Shown piece after piece: positions 22,712 to 36,165 of a stretch of 64,000 bases of DNA. Location of the stretch: the NCBI GenBank assembly GCA_025618425.1, contig CM046838.1, forward strand, positions 8,827,655-8,891,654, read 5' to 3'. The notes under the pieces were generated by a model that saw nothing but the letters and a program-made list of their open reading frames with translations, was not told where the DNA came from and did no database searches. The position numbers and the translations under genes are program-made. Position 1 is the first letter of the stretch. Every line of letters begins with the position of its first letter. Origin of the DNA: Heliocidaris tuberculata. Its lineage: Eukaryota; Echinodermata; Echinoidea; Camarodonta; Echinometridae.

Positions 22712-23337
22712 CAAATTATACATTCGATGATTGCAGTGATTTTTCTCTCTGGTTGCTAGACAGAACAAAACGTAGCTAGCTGCCTTTTCTGAATTCTCAA
22801 AGAATGCATCTTAAAATGTACTCTGTCTAGATGGCATAATCTTTTCTTTTTTTTTAAATTTGGGACACCTCCCACTATATCTCATTTCCCCTCTCCTTTT
22901 TCCCTTTTTTCACATGTGCAAAATCACGACATTTCCTTACCCAGAACAGTGTATTGAAATGTATACTGAAAAGGACACACAAAGTGTTAATTTTTACTCA
23001 GAGGTAGATCCCCTTCCAACTCAAAGTTGGAATTCTCGCTGTTACTATAGAAACGAAATCTTATTTCAGGATGTGATGCAGTCCATTGATGAAGGCATCT
23101 CCATATAAACGGAAGATTCCGTGTTTAGCTGCGGGGGCGACGGTATTCATAAGGCCTCTAATTTTACAGAATGGGGGAAAATCTTAAGATTCGTGTGAAT
23201 ACCATCAATATGTGTGCTTCTGTCGGAAATAACATTATGAGATAACAAATGATAAAGGAGGAATAAGAATAGGCTCTTCAGTACAATTATATTGTAAAAA
23301 TAGTGGTAGCGTTGTGATAGCAGCAGTAGTGAATGTC

Positions 23338-23343
23338 ATAATA

Positions 23344-23412
<69 letters not shown>

Positions 23413-23554
23413 ATAGTAGTAGTAGTAGTAGTAGTTCTAATAGTGGTCACTATAGCCTCCTTGATGGAAGCAGTTGTAAAAGCAGTCGTAGCAGTAGTAG
23501 AAATAGTACTAGTAGTAAAAGCAGCTGCAGCAGCAGCAGTAGTAGAAGTAGTAT

Positions 23555-23628
<74 letters not shown>

Positions 23629-23705
23629 ATAGTAATAGTGGTCACTGTGGCCTCCTTAGTGGAAGCAGTTGTAAACTTAGTCGTAGCAGTAGTAGTAATA
23701 GCAAG
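23338..23705. repeat. TAG microsatellite with an internally duplicated segment
   Basis: Two pure TAG/GTA blocks (about 23348-23433 and 23552-23628). After each comes a related non-repeat segment, about 23437-23510 and 23634-23700, sharing AATAGTGGTCACT, GCCTCCTT and TGGAAGCAGTTGTAAA. The whole unit therefore duplicated once. Frames encoding poly-Val or poly-Thr are artefacts. Confidence 0.9.
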
Positions 23706-23764
23706 GAAATGTAACTATTAGTTTCATTTCCCTGGTAATATAGCATATAGTAGGCAACATTGTA

Positions 23765-23988
23765 CACTCCCGTGACAGCCTATTCATTTTTTAATAGAAC
23801 AGCTTTTCAATAATTTTGAAACCCGTCAACTTGTCTAGAATCCAAGTCACCTTTAATATCCTAGATTCAAACTATAGCAATAAAGGAATGACATTGATAC
23901 TTTATCTATTCATTTTGAATAGATTCTCATAAGTGTCCCTCATACGAGTCTTTTCTATTCATATTTTAATAGATATTTTTGAGTGTGT
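23765..23988. mobile_element. Candidate MITE flanked by TA
   Basis: The left end TA-CACTC and right end GAGTGTG-TA resemble those of 20007-20278. Inside, TATTCAT-TTT-AATAGA palindromic words occur three times (about 23781, 23908, 23957). The termini are short, so the call is tentative. Confidence 0.4.
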
Positions 23989-24646
23989 TAGAGGGTGAGT
24001 TTAAGGTTTCATTTTGCTAACAATTTACATTTAACATAGGGATGAATTAGCTTGAATAAAGGCAACTCTTTAAAGCTGATGGACTGCCTTATAGTTAGGG
24101 TTTTTATTAAAATAATTTAGATTTTTAATATCATTATATATTTTTTTAAAATATAGAATGAACAGAAAACGTTGTCTGCTTATCTTGAAAAGTTATCTGG
24201 CATTTGCAAATACCATCTCCAGCAAGCTGGACTTGTATGCGAACACGCAGGCTGCAGATGGCTCGAAGTTTAGAGCTTGAAAACGATTATGCATCCCTCG
24301 AGATTCGGTAGAGACAAATTTAATTAGAATATTGTCTTCTCTCTCTCAAAACCCTATGTCCTAAGCGTTTCTCCAATCAGTACAGTCTGATGTCGTCAAG
24401 CTAGGAAAAAGGATTTAGAGAAAGTCAGATAATAATACAGAGGCTGAAATCTCCTTGTTTTGGACCGGTAAGGGGGTCGGGGGTTGTCAGAACGTCAGAT
24501 CAGAAGGAGAGGGTGAGTTTGGGATGGGATAGTGGTAAAGGCTTGCTGGAGGAATGGGGGGCGTGAAAAAGGGGGGGGGACTGAAAATGGGGAAAGCATT
24601 ACAACAGTAAGAACAACAGAAGAGGAGATATAAAACAGGGGGGTCC

Positions 24647-24914
24647 GCTCGCTATTCATAAGGACCGCTTTTCAAAGAAAACCGCTATTCTTTTAACACG
24701 CGTTATGAATAGCGGTCCTTATGAATATTTATGAATAGTGGTCCTTATGAATGGATGTCCTTATGAATAGCGAGGTAATTTGTCTATGGTTTGCTCGCTA
24801 TTTAGAAGGACCCGCAATTCATACAAAACCGCTATTCATTTAGTCACGCGTTACTGTTGGCGGTCCTTATGAATAAGTGGTCCTTATGAACAGCGGTCCT
24901 CGTGACTAGCGAGG
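24647..24914. repeat. Two-unit palindromic tandem repeat
   Basis: Unit 1 (24647-24775) and unit 2 (24793-24914) both start GCTCGCTATT and end TAGCGAGGT. In unit 1 the ends form a perfect 18-bp inverted repeat (24648-24665 and 24757-24774, CTCGCTATTCATAAGGAC and its complement). Both units repeat the word GGTCCTTATGAATA or its complement, and both have a central CACGCGTTA. It has no coding capacity. Confidence 0.8.
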
Positions 24915-25105
24915 TTACCCCTAAAACAGAACATATCTTACGTTTATACAACTGTGGATGTGTTAATGGAGAACCTGCAGAATTCGTATGAAAAATGGGA
25001 TCAACTTTCTTGTGAACTCCTTATCATAATAAAATTGTTCTTTATGCATTTGCTTCATTTGATTAGTCAGACTTTGGACAAAATAAATGTAATGACACTT
25101 TCGGA

Positions 25106-25279
25106 CATTACTACATGTAACGGGGGCCGCGGAGCGTTTTTGAAAGTGGAGGGGGGGCTGATCTGATTTCACTCATTAGTGACAATTTTCGAGCCTTTTT
25201 TCAAAGATTTTTTTTTAACGTGTCTACTCAAAAAAGTGGGGGCTGCAGCCCCCCCCCCCCCCCCCGCGGCCCATGTGTA
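25106..25279. mobile_element. GC-ended short DNA element, hAT-like candidate
   Basis: GGGGGCCGCGG at the left and CCGCGGCCC at the right are inverted. Flanks ACATGTAA and ATGTGTAA agree at 6 of 8 positions, as for a decayed 8-bp target duplication. It carries a poly-C tract at 25249-25265. Confidence 0.4.
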
Positions 25280-25322
25280 ATAACATTTAGTTTTAGGCTT
25301 GTTCTCAACTTTCACCAAAAAC

Positions 25323-25349
25323 AAAAAAAAAAAAAAAAAAAAAAAAAAA
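25323..25349. repeat. Poly-A tract
   Basis: 27 consecutive A residues, not preceded by a recognised retroposon body. Confidence 0.95.
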
Positions 25350-25480
25350 CGGTCTTAATTCATTACATATACTGCTAGAAGTTTCCTTGTGGACTTTTCT
25401 TAGGGGATGATTGTGTTACAAATATCATGTTCCAGTTTTGAATATTTCATGTGGAGATTTATTTTTATCAGAAACTGCTG

Positions 25481-25483
<3 letters not shown>

Positions 25484-25522
<39 letters not shown>
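25484..25522. repeat. CT microsatellite
   Basis: Pure CT run of about 19 units. Confidence 0.95.
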
Positions 25523-25524
<2 letters not shown>

Positions 25525-28500
25525 CATCATTTTGTAAACCACAAGATGTCAACATCGATTCTTTGAGGAAGATAAATTAGAGTTGTCGCGTATATAGAGT
25601 GTTAATCAACCAAGACCTCATTGAAGAAGTTTAACTTATTGAAGTGTGAATTTGTGGACTCAGTAGGGCAGCTCATTTTGTCGTCCATGGGTGATTAGCA
25701 ACGAGATCAGATTTAAAGAGAAAAGAGTGATAGTTTGAAGACTGATAAAACCATGAAAACTGGTACTTATTAGTTGGAATGGGTTCAGACAGTGTAGAAA
25801 ATGAAATATTGAAGTTTTCCATTTAATATTAAAACTGACTATTCGTCCCTGCAACTTGTCTCTACACACATGATTACACGTTCAATCAATGAATATACCA
25901 ATACATATACCAAGTATAGCCATGATAACATTTCATGAAAGATTCCCAATTACTAGCTCATTTAGAATGACGAATTACACATTTAAGATACGAGGTGGGC
26001 GGTTTCTATGATGTTTGCATGCAATCTATCAGGTTCTTGTTAAAGATAAAAGTCGCAACATTTCCAAACATTGAAAGACTCTCTATGTTTTTATTCCAGT
26101 CAACATCGATTTGGACTGCTCCATTTTTATACATATCACACGATCGATGCTTTCTTTAAGGTGGTCTTTTTGTAAATTACCAGTCATCTCTTTTATACCT
26201 ACTAGATGTCTTGAAAGGAAAATGTCAAACAAACGGCAGGGGTTCCTCTCGTTTCTTCTGTCCCCTTATTCAAATACCCCCTCCCGTATTATTCCCGATG
26301 ATGTATTGTTGTCAAATAACGGCTGAGGCAAGAGTAACGGGTGGATCGATAAGCAAATGGAGAGTGAAGACAAGGCAAGGAACAAGAACAAAAAGTAGGC
26401 TATCCGTAACACCCACTTCAGTACTACTTAATACTGCATAATATTGTTACCGAATAATTCCTGTGCATTAGTACATGACGCCGGAAAACGACAACTCGCA
26501 GTCTGTCTTCGACCAATACTCATTTTAAAGGGAAAAAAAACTGCTTTTCCTTCTGGGGGAGGGGGCACCTATATGATGATATGTCCTTAAATTTGAAATA
26601 CTGTATATGAATACGTAATAAAATTTCATATCAAAGCTAACAGCGTAGCAGCTCCGAAATACCACCAGTTGTGCTTAACTGTTGTTTTCATGAATTTGGG
26701 TCAAACAAACAAAAAAACGCCGAAGTAAAGTAATCCAGAGTCAGTTACGGAACTCCCTTGGTAGACAGTATTGAACTTCGAAAGTAATAAGGAAGGCAAT
26801 ATCATCTGTGTGTTGGATACAACCTTCCCCTCTTTCAGTTACCAGACTACAACATATTAAACAGACATTCGACGGGTTTTAAATTATTTTCCTACACCTA
26901 CAAGATTTTCTATATAGAATTATTTACAATATTTTACATGAATCGAATAATGTGCCATTTCATGTAAATTGTCTTATAGATCACTATGTTAAACTTTACA
27001 GCTATCCTTCCTGAGTGCATCACTGAGCTTTGAATCCCACAGGCCTAAAATCATGTGTTTATTAACACAGCGAAACACATCTACAATTTGCTCAAAATAA
27101 ATTTATCCTAAGTATAGTATTTTTCATTGTTAGTTATTCTAAAACAAACCATTCTTTCCTTATACAATCATGAAAACGGCTGATTCAGAATCGTGAGAAG
27201 GTGGAAGGCATTTGGAAATCGCAAAAAGCCCACTACGGACTACTATGGGGAGCGCAACGAGCAGCGTCTATATATGTAACTTTTTGTTTCAAAGGAGGGA
27301 GGTATTTTCCATTATACGTCTACCTTTGTTCTACAAGACAAAGTGATACAAGATTTGGCAGGTGTTTGCTCCACACATGGGGATGTTTCCAATGTTATTT
27401 TTTGTTCATATATTTACCCTTACAAGTCAAGATGACTGGATAGAGTGTCCGACGTAAAATGGATGTCAGCCATAGATATCCCTCAGAGTGGCTATCAAAA
27501 GAGAGCTGCAGGCGACACTCTGTTCTTCACTATGATTAAATGCTACCCTGAACGTTTCTATCGCTCATGATTATAATAATACGATGTATATTATAAACGT
27601 TCATATGGCAGGATTGACCAAATCTAAGTTGAAAACTCAAATCAAACAATAAATCCCTTGGCTCATTTAGAAAATAGTAAAAACAGTTCAAGCTTGAATT
27701 TTATCTTGCTTGTTTTATTGTTTTAGAAAGCTTTTATTCTAATCATAAAAAAATCATGAAACTGCAAGTTTTTAAAAGTTTGAAATGCAAAACTTTTATC
27801 AGTATCGATCAACTACCTACAAGGCTGAATTTTATTTTTAAAAATTACTTTTTTATATGTGTACTACCTTAGAAATGCGAAATAGAACATAAATATAAAC
27901 AAATATGATTTAGGTTCCTCTCAAATATACAACAACAAAAAATTGTCAAATATAATCATAGCTTTTTCCTCTACGATGGGATTTAATACTTGTAATTAAT
28001 TAAGTTTCCCTACCCCATCCTGAACACAGAACGATGCACCCTGGTTACTAGACAATTCTAGAAATTCACCTCGAAGGAGGCGATTCCAGGGAATGGGTTG
28101 ATGACCTTTCATTCACACGAGACTAGCTGAGATGTATCTGCATATACGATCTCAAATAAGTGTGCAGTTTGTCTCCTGCATGCATAGACCCCAAAAAGGA
28201 GACACTGGCAATGCATTTCTGGTAAAGCACCAACACCCTATACGCGATAACCAAACCTATAAGGATATATTTCACTAGGTCTATCTAATTTCCCTTTTGA
28301 GCATAGGAAGACACCTGGCCGAGGTAGAAGACATTTTGCTGAAAGGTCTTTTTGAGGAGTGTAAAAAATGAAAGCAAAAATCAATCCACTTAAGGAATTT
28401 AGAGTAGGCATTAAAGGGGCCGTTGACGGCTTTCTATTCATGTGAGTTGTGAATATTGAGGAGTAGATTTAACAGGTTTCGATCTAATCCACTGTATACA

Positions 28501-29030
28501 ATGAACCTTGAGGGTCGTAGGTGCTCAAGAGCGAAGTTAAGATCTGACACGGGGTCCAGGTCTAGCCTCGCATAGTTCCCTATGTCTGAGACAACATTCA
28601 CAACAATATTCGGAGGAAAGGAAGAGAATATACGTTTTTGGTCGTACAGAAATTTCTTATTTGAAATTTAACACTGATTCAATTTAAAGTCCAAGGAGTA
28701 TTCAACATGTTCAAAGGGGTTAACCATGCATGCTCTTTCAAAATGTTCCATCAACGTGAATTCAATACTTAACTCGTTGTGATTCACTACAGATCATTAC
28801 TTCTGCATTAACATTATAAATTTCCAAATGAATTATATTGTTTTGTACAAAGCTCCCCAGATATTTTGTATAAAACAAGAAAACAAGAGCTGAAGAAATG
28901 TATTATCACTGAAGCGATGTAGATACCTTTTTATAGGTTAATCATGGTTCGTTCCTGCGTAGACATCTATCGCTATCGTAAAATTAACAGAATTCATGAT
29001 GTGACCTTTCTGACAGATTGAAAGGAGAGG
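25523..29030. other. Intergenic DNA, no gene recognised
   Basis: AT-rich unique-looking sequence without microsatellites. Open frames of up to 80 codons (for example 27201-27443) have no domain I can name. Confidence 0.45.
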
Positions 29031-29350
29031 ATGAGAGTGAGTCAGAGTATGACAGGGGAAAGAGATTGAAGAGAGGAGAGAGACAGGAGTTACATGACGA
29101 GAAGGAAGAATAAAAAGAAAAGAAAAGGATACGAAAGTGAGAAATATAGAGGGAGAAAAGAATAGAGAAAGAAAAGAGAGGGGAAGAGAACGAGGAGAGT
29201 GACAGAGAGGAAAAGATGGCGGTTGGAAGATGGAAATAGAGGGATTACTAGGGAGTAAGTGAGTGCAAGAGAGAGAGGGAGAGAAAGATAGCGAAAAAGA
29301 GGGAGAGATACAGTGGGAAGAGAGGGGGGAGAGAGAGAAAGAGATCGCAT
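29031..29350. repeat. Purine-rich (GA/GGGA) region
   Basis: Imperfect GA/GGAGA sequence. The Ser/Leu/Pro-rich frame on the minus strand is an artefact. Confidence 0.85.
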
Positions 29351-30421
29351 CCCTTGGCTATACGCAAGAAGGGACCATCGATTTGGGAAATAGGTTATTT
29401 GCTAAACACCGTGTAACCTCTAGGGTGCGTAAGCAGATTTAATAAGATGCATGACGTCATCCCTAACAAATCGACGCTCTACGTTCCACGCGATGTGCCC
29501 CACAAAACATGGTGCATATCGTAATTAGGGGTCAACCTGACCTTTTCCAAGATAACATACAAAGATGTCTCTATGTGCTAGGTATTTTACCTGGTAATAT
29601 CCGAGACAAAACACATTATTGGTAAAAGGTCACAATGATCCAAAAATACATTTGCAAAAAAACAAAAACAAAAAAAAACATACTAGCTTCATTTTAAAGA
29701 TTTTGTATGGCTTGAGCTGCATGGCAATTTCATATACTCCTTTAATGTCTGTTCTATATTACCGATGCTTTCAAGGAATCTCATTTCCAATTTATTAGAC
29801 AGACTCCGGCAAGTCTCCTTTGTCTAAATGGCTGATAAAGAAAATTTGTCCTTTTCTAATGAAGATATGCTTGAAATAGACATTCAAGAAATTAAACATA
29901 TCAGCATTGTAACTTTTAAAATTGAAAGTTTTCAGAGGAATGACACAATTTTTGTCTCGAAGCCTGTAAACATGGTAAAGAATATGGTTTATGTTTTTGT
30001 AAATAATATTCACTATTTTTTGCCTCACAAGGAACATATTCAGCATAAAAGAGACAAAATACATGATCTTACTCAAAAGGGTAGATTACTTTTTAGTAAA
30101 TTCTTTGTGGAAAACCGAGTAGCAGTGAATATTCATCGAGCCTGCTATAAACCGTCACTTACCACACGGTAGAAAGTGTAAGCACAAATCTATGTATGCA
30201 TTTTGGGATTGTTTTCTTATCAGATAGACGAACAGGAGCTTTGCTAATAGAAAATTTCTTAAAAGTACTTACAAGGCTAAACGAGAGCACGCATATTCAT
30301 GAGTTCGATCCAAATTGTACTCTGAAAGGAGAAATAATAAATCGCTTACATACACAGGGCCTATTGATATCTAACGGGGAAAGCTTCTAATTTGATGAAT
30401 CGCTCCGAAAATTTCATTGTA

Positions 30422-30615
30422 CAGAGGCATATCCATGAATTAATAAACGTGGGGGAGGGTCATTCCGGATGGAGAACGGGGAGAGGGTGTAGCGCCTGTC
30501 TGGGACTCCACATGTGCCTTAGATCCATTGCGAGTTGTATTAATTTTCCCCGGGCCTTTAAACGGGGGGGGGGGGGGGTGTACACTGACTTTACTATATT
30601 CTGGATACGCCACTG
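30422..30615. mobile_element. Short MITE with CAGAGGCATATCC / GGATACGCCACTG ends
   Basis: The ends at 30422 and 30615 are inverted over about 18 bp with three mismatches, in the CAGTGGCG form common to hAT-like elements. It contains a poly-G run (about 30565-30578). The flanking octamers do not match, so the superfamily is uncertain. Confidence 0.5.
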
Positions 30616-30784
30616 GGCGGCTCATGTATGATGTTAACGCTGACTGAATAAATGTATAATACCGAGCTGCATTTTATTCAATTACTATTATGTGTACCGT
30701 ATAAGTGTACACATTTTCATGTTTATTACGATGGGCAATTGAAAGTGATGATGAATGATTATTACCATAATACTCCCATTTAGT

Positions 30785-31012
30785 ATGAATGGATCCAAAT
30801 TTTGTAAAAGATGGGGCATTATATTCAAAGAAAATTTCTGCCAAGTAAAAAAACAACATGGCCATCAGATTTTGGGGTGCCTTTCTACTCCAACCTTCAC
30901 TGACAACCAGAAAAGAAAGGAGGCACAAACTTGAAGTTTTGTACCATTGTGCCATTTAGCTTTCAAAAGGGGGCCGGATTCCCCTTCCCCCCCCCCCCCA
31001 TATCCACCAGTG
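30785..31012. mobile_element. GGATCC-ended MITE-like repeat, copy 2
   Basis: Left TGGATCCAAATTTTGTAAAAG and right GGGGGCCGGATT...CATATCCACCAGTG match copies at 2862 and 60475. The interior GAAAATTT.CT..CAAGTAAAAAAA block matches copy 1. Confidence 0.55.
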
Positions 31013-31296
31013 CATGTACCGTGGATGACACGAGATCATTGACAATGACTTAATTCTCATAGTATTCTTCTCTCAGGTCTTTTATTCATAGATAAGACGT
31101 TTCCATACTAAAGATTGTGCATTCGTTAGAGCTAAATACAACCATGACAACGAAATTATCGGTCATCAACATGACAGCACATTAGAACACGATGAGACCA
31201 ATATTATCTCAATATCTCAAGACAAAAGATGGTCTTGCTTAATGCATTGCAAAGGATTACTAACAAGTTCCTTGGCTACATCGGCGCCACCTGACA

Positions 31297-31500
31297 TTAA
31301 AGGGAGGATGAGTACATGTAAAAATTAAAAATAATTCGTGAGCTATCTCGTTGTTGTTGTTTTTTGGGGTTTTTTGTTGTTGTTTTTTAATTCACATGTG
31401 AAGAGACATAGCAGAAGAAATGAATCCTGAAAGGATTTTCTCTTGAAATGCTCTCATATTCCATATAGATATAATTGGAACATAATTTAAAAATAATAAT
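31297..31500. repeat. Dispersed repeat family A, copy 3 (partial)
   Basis: Carries TCGTGAGCTATCTCG, a GTT/T-rich block, CACATGTGAAGAGACAT, GAAAGGATTTTCTCTTGAAATGCTCTCATATTCCAT, in the order of copy 1 at 11.1 kb. Only the left half is present. Confidence 0.55.
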
Positions 31501-33960
31501 TGAATAATTAAATAACTTCACGGGCGAGGTTGGAGCAAGGCTTTTGCCACATGTTTATGTAGCTAAAAGACAAAAAGCATCAACCCAAAACAACTACTTT
31601 GTGTACTTTTTTCAGGAGGAATTGTTCCTATACAGAAGCTATCGGGGGGGGGGGGGGTCATTGCCCTAAGAGGTATTTATCCTAGGGGTAGGTGTCCAGA
31701 TGGCATTTGTCTTGGTGGAACTTATCCTTATCAGCCCATGCATTTTAAATAATTTTCATGCTCAGCAACATTTATAATTATGTTATGAATTTAATGGTTC
31801 CAAACTTTAAAATACACTATACCCTACATAGCTTCTTTCTCAACATCACTACTGACATTCTATAATACCTCACAATGCAATCTTCTAACATCGGGACATG
31901 TTATGATATGCACCGTTCCAAACTTCCAATATACCCCCTTCTCTGTTTAGCTACAAGCCGGTAGCTTTTGATTGTTTATTTTGTTTGGATCCCGCGGTAA
32001 AGACATTAAATTGCTTAATATGAAATCAATTTCGTTTGTGCTCTAATGAAAATGAATCATTTGTGACACGGTAATGACTCCTTCTCGAAGACATCTTCAT
32101 AAAAGCCTAACACCTTGACAAATTGGTCATGACACTAGGGGTCGATTGGGCGCCGAGGTGTGAGAGATGATTATAATTCACTTTACATCGGCCAATAAAG
32201 GATTTGCGGTTGCGCAAATATTAATATCATGTAAGTCAGTGTTTATATCAAACTCATGGCGGTTATAGTCTTGTTGTGGTGATCCGACAATTTTGCTCTG
32301 GCGATATTTGTTCTGGATTTTAGACAGTCAGTTTCATATATATAGCTAGGGATTGGGTTTGCATTTGGTATGGGGTATCGGATCCAATGTTGAAGTAAGG
32401 AATTCTGTTAGTACTATAAATTTACAGCAATGCATTTGCCATTCATGCCGTCGGCGTAATCGGAGCATGTGTCGCTCGTGCAATCTGTGGCAGGAGTATA
32501 TAGGAAGGGGTTCTATCCTTGTTGAAATATAACCATGCCATTGGAAATTTTACTACCGTTTATACAAGGACACCACGAAGTTCAGGGAAAACCAAAACCG
32601 ACATTTCTTTTACACTTCTCAGCGAGGCGAAAGAGGTTATGAATTAACAACATATATAAAAGGGTCCTATTACAATGAGGTACATAATTACGGTGAATGT
32701 TGTAGGGAATCAAACGAAATTTACACTGAATCAATAAAATCCAAAATAGTGGACTTCATATCATATGAAAAAGAATCTGATTCTAACTGAATCCAAGGAA
32801 ATTTACAATGAATATCGAAAATACATGAGGAACGATTTCGATGAAATATCACTTATACTTATTGTCAAGAGCAAAATCGACCTGCATTATGTTTCAAGGA
32901 CCTTTAGGAAACACCATTGATGATATATACCTTTTCCTTTTAAATATACTTCACATACAACTGCTGACTTTATAAATACAGATGAAATGTCCTCGCGATC
33001 TGCTTTGATAAACATGTATGATGTGGTATAATGAGCATCAGTCATTTAGTATTTTGACAATACCATATGCATGATATACAGCCTGTCACGTGTCTTTTGC
33101 AAATGTTTTCTTCAGATTTCGTTTGACAATTCACAGTAGCTTATAAGCAAGCAAAACAAAGTATCTTCTGCAAAGAAACTATTCTACATTCATAAGAGCA
33201 CCCTCTAAAATACAAATATGAATATATCATACACGAAAAAGATGTGTTAAGCATATCTAATTGTCTATCTACAAGCTCTTTCTTTAACAACGTCAACATC
33301 AGTTTTGAATTTTAGCTCCGAGTTTGCTCAACTCTTAGCAAAGCAGTGACGAGTTCCCTGTTGAGTTTGTTGTTGTCGTTGTTGTTGTTGTTGTTTTGTT
33401 TTGGTTTTCTTAGGTTTAAAGTCTTCTTTCCTTCCACTGCCTGGATGATTTAGCCACTGTTAGCCAATGTTTTGCATAAGCCAAATCCTTTCAGATTACT
33501 ATATAAGGCCTCATATTTTTCTTGTCAAGCTTCTCATAGAAGTGATTGAATTGCTTATCTAGCTTAAACCAAATTTTGCTGGAAACCGTTTAAGATAGCT
33601 TTAGGTTAATTTTCACGTTTATTTAATATATACTTTTTTATACGATGTATATTCGAATTCTTGTGAGCATGATATCATCAACATTTATTTTCTGAAATTA
33701 TTCAAACAATGAACTTGACGACCTTACATTAATGATTCTAAAATCGTAAAGCATCAATTTTCTCGAAAAGAGAGTGACCATGCTTAAGAAGACTTTTATT
33801 AACATATTCAGTCTTAACGCCCTTTAACCAATTGATAATCACTGTCATGTTCAAGTTACTGAACGTCGGTTGTTATCACGTTAAGGAGATCTTTCATAAT
33901 TGTAAACTGTCTTTCCTTCGTTATCGCTTATAACACTGATATGTCATAATATTTAGTTCA
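31501..33960. other. Intergenic DNA, no gene recognised
   Basis: Contains a poly-G run at about 31645-31657 and GTT trinucleotides at about 33368-33394. Apart from these it is unique-looking AT-rich DNA without supported genes. Confidence 0.45.
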
Positions 33961-34493
33961 CTTGATAAGATTTGGATTTCCTTAGAGAGAGGGGGAATAG
34001 GAGAGAAGAGGGGAGAGAGTAAGTCAAAGAGAGAGAGAGAGATGGGGTGTGTGCGTGTTGTGGGATAGAGTGTTCGAGCGTGAGCATTAGAGTGGAGGAT
34101 CAGGGGAGGCTAGATCAAGAGGGAGGGAGGGAGACAGAGGAGGAGGTGGAGAGAAAGAACAAGAAAATTTGTTGGAATCATGAAAACAGGGCATACAAAA
34201 ACAGCCTCCGTCTGTTTAGCATTAGTGGTGTGTTCCGAGGAGCGATTTAAACGGCTATTAAATGCTGTTCCAATTTGTATGGATATGTTTGGCTCTTAAT
34301 CATGCAACTCCCTCCCCTTGTTCAGTGCATGTTACGAATATTTCATCTCATTTACACATAATACTACGTATTTTGATACGTATTATTACACATATTACAA
34401 AGGATGCGATTGCTCTGGCTTTAGTTGGCTTCCTTTGAGTTTTGTCTACTGCAGTGTTTTTCTTCCATTAATCCCTCCTATATCTTCATCTCC

Positions 34494-34660
34494 TTTCTCT
34501 CTCTCCCTCTTTCTCTCTCTCACTCATTCTCTCTCCCTCTCAACCTCTCTCTCTCTCCCTCTCAACCTCTCTCACACTCTCTATCTCTCTATCGCTCACT
34601 TTCTCTTTCACTCTCCCTGGCTATCTCCCTCTTTATCTCTCTTTACCTCTGGATACATTT
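34494..34660. repeat. CT-rich low-complexity region
   Basis: Imperfect CT/CCCT repeat. The Ser/Leu-rich frames over it are artefacts. Confidence 0.85.
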
Positions 34661-35117
34661 TTTCCTTTATTTTTTTTTTTCTTTTTGCTTCCTTGTATCC
34701 CCCTTTCTTTTCTTTCTTTCACTGATTTCAAGATGTATTTTTTTCTGTCTCTAAACCATTTAGAATTTAAATTCTTATCCCTTTCATTATCCTTTCACTT
34801 TCTCTTGTCCCTTTTCTATCTTTTTGCTTCTCTCAACCACATCTGTTTTTCTCTCACTTAAATTTCTTTTAGGTTTACCATACTGCAATTTTCCTGCTTG
34901 TCCTTATCCCAGTGTATTCAGCTCCTCCAACTCCCCTTGTTTTCTTCTCGCTCTCTTTCTCTCTCTTGATTTTGCTTATATGAAATCTTCAGCTTATATC
35001 GCCGCGTCAGTCTGCATTACGTACAACACCTTCTACAAGCTGATATGACGTCATAGAATCAAGAACCAACAACGATAGCTTCATCTCATGTACTCCTGAA
35101 AGGAGGCAGACTTAATC

Positions 35118-35142
35118 AGAAGAAGAAGAAGAAGAAGAAGAA
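35118..35142. repeat. AAG microsatellite
   Basis: About eight AGA units. Confidence 0.9.
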
Positions 35143-35907
35143 ACATGCCTTGATGGTGTTTGTATAGATATAAAGCACAATGCTCGAAATATGTTCCAGT
35201 ATGCAAAGGGTTAAAGCCGACTGACTCCTCTCTGCAGGTGCCAATACTAATTAACCTGTTGGGAATCAGCTGGAAGGGATGCAAGGTGCATTGGGTGGAT
35301 GTGTGTGAGTGTGAGTGTGTAGGGGGTGGGGTAGGAGATGGAATCTACTTTAGAAATAAAATCTAATTATGTTTAATAGGTATCACTTCATACATTAAGT
35401 TCCACTCGTTTTATACCCTAAACCAGTTTTGGTGTTTTTCTCAACTGCACTCTGTATCTCGCTAATATACGCTTTTGAATTATCTCTTCTTTTAGTACGT
35501 TATATTATCTCTTTATTTCATGGATATCCTACGTGTTTTTCTTCTTTTAGAATACATTTTCTTTTCGTTGCATGAACTAATGAGATACTGAAAGAAATAT
35601 ACAGTTTGAAAATACAGGTATACTACAAGGATAGCAGGAACTGTCATTCATTTTCACCATGTTCATACAGAACACGCCCAACACTATCTCTATCTCACTT
35701 TCTCTTTGGATTTAAGTTCCGTTTTCTCTTCAATTGCCTCAGTGTCTGTACATTTCTAGCAATCCCCACGCCCCCGATTAAAAGTGCACACGTAGAATTG
35801 TTGGCCCTGTTTCATCTTCCCTATGGCTTATTATGTTCTCTGCTCCCACATTCAATTTACACGCAGCATTCATACGGGCTGAGCAAACAGGTAAATCGGC
35901 GATGACC

Positions 35908-36095
35908 AGAGAGAGAGAGAGAGAGAGAAAAGGAGAGAAAGAATGAAGGAAGAGGGAGAGAAGAGAAGAGAGACAACGAGAGGCACTGAATGAAAGAGAT
36001 AGAAAAAGAGAGCGTGAGAGAGAGAGAGGGGGGGGTAGTGAAAATGAGGACGGTGAGAGATTGTGAAAAGGAAGGTGAGAGAAAATGGGTAGAGT

Positions 36096-36165
<70 letters not shown>

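Noticed and set aside
24647..24914. CRISPR-like array
   Set aside because: The repeats are palindromic words at irregular spacing without unique spacers of constant length, and the genome is eukaryotic.
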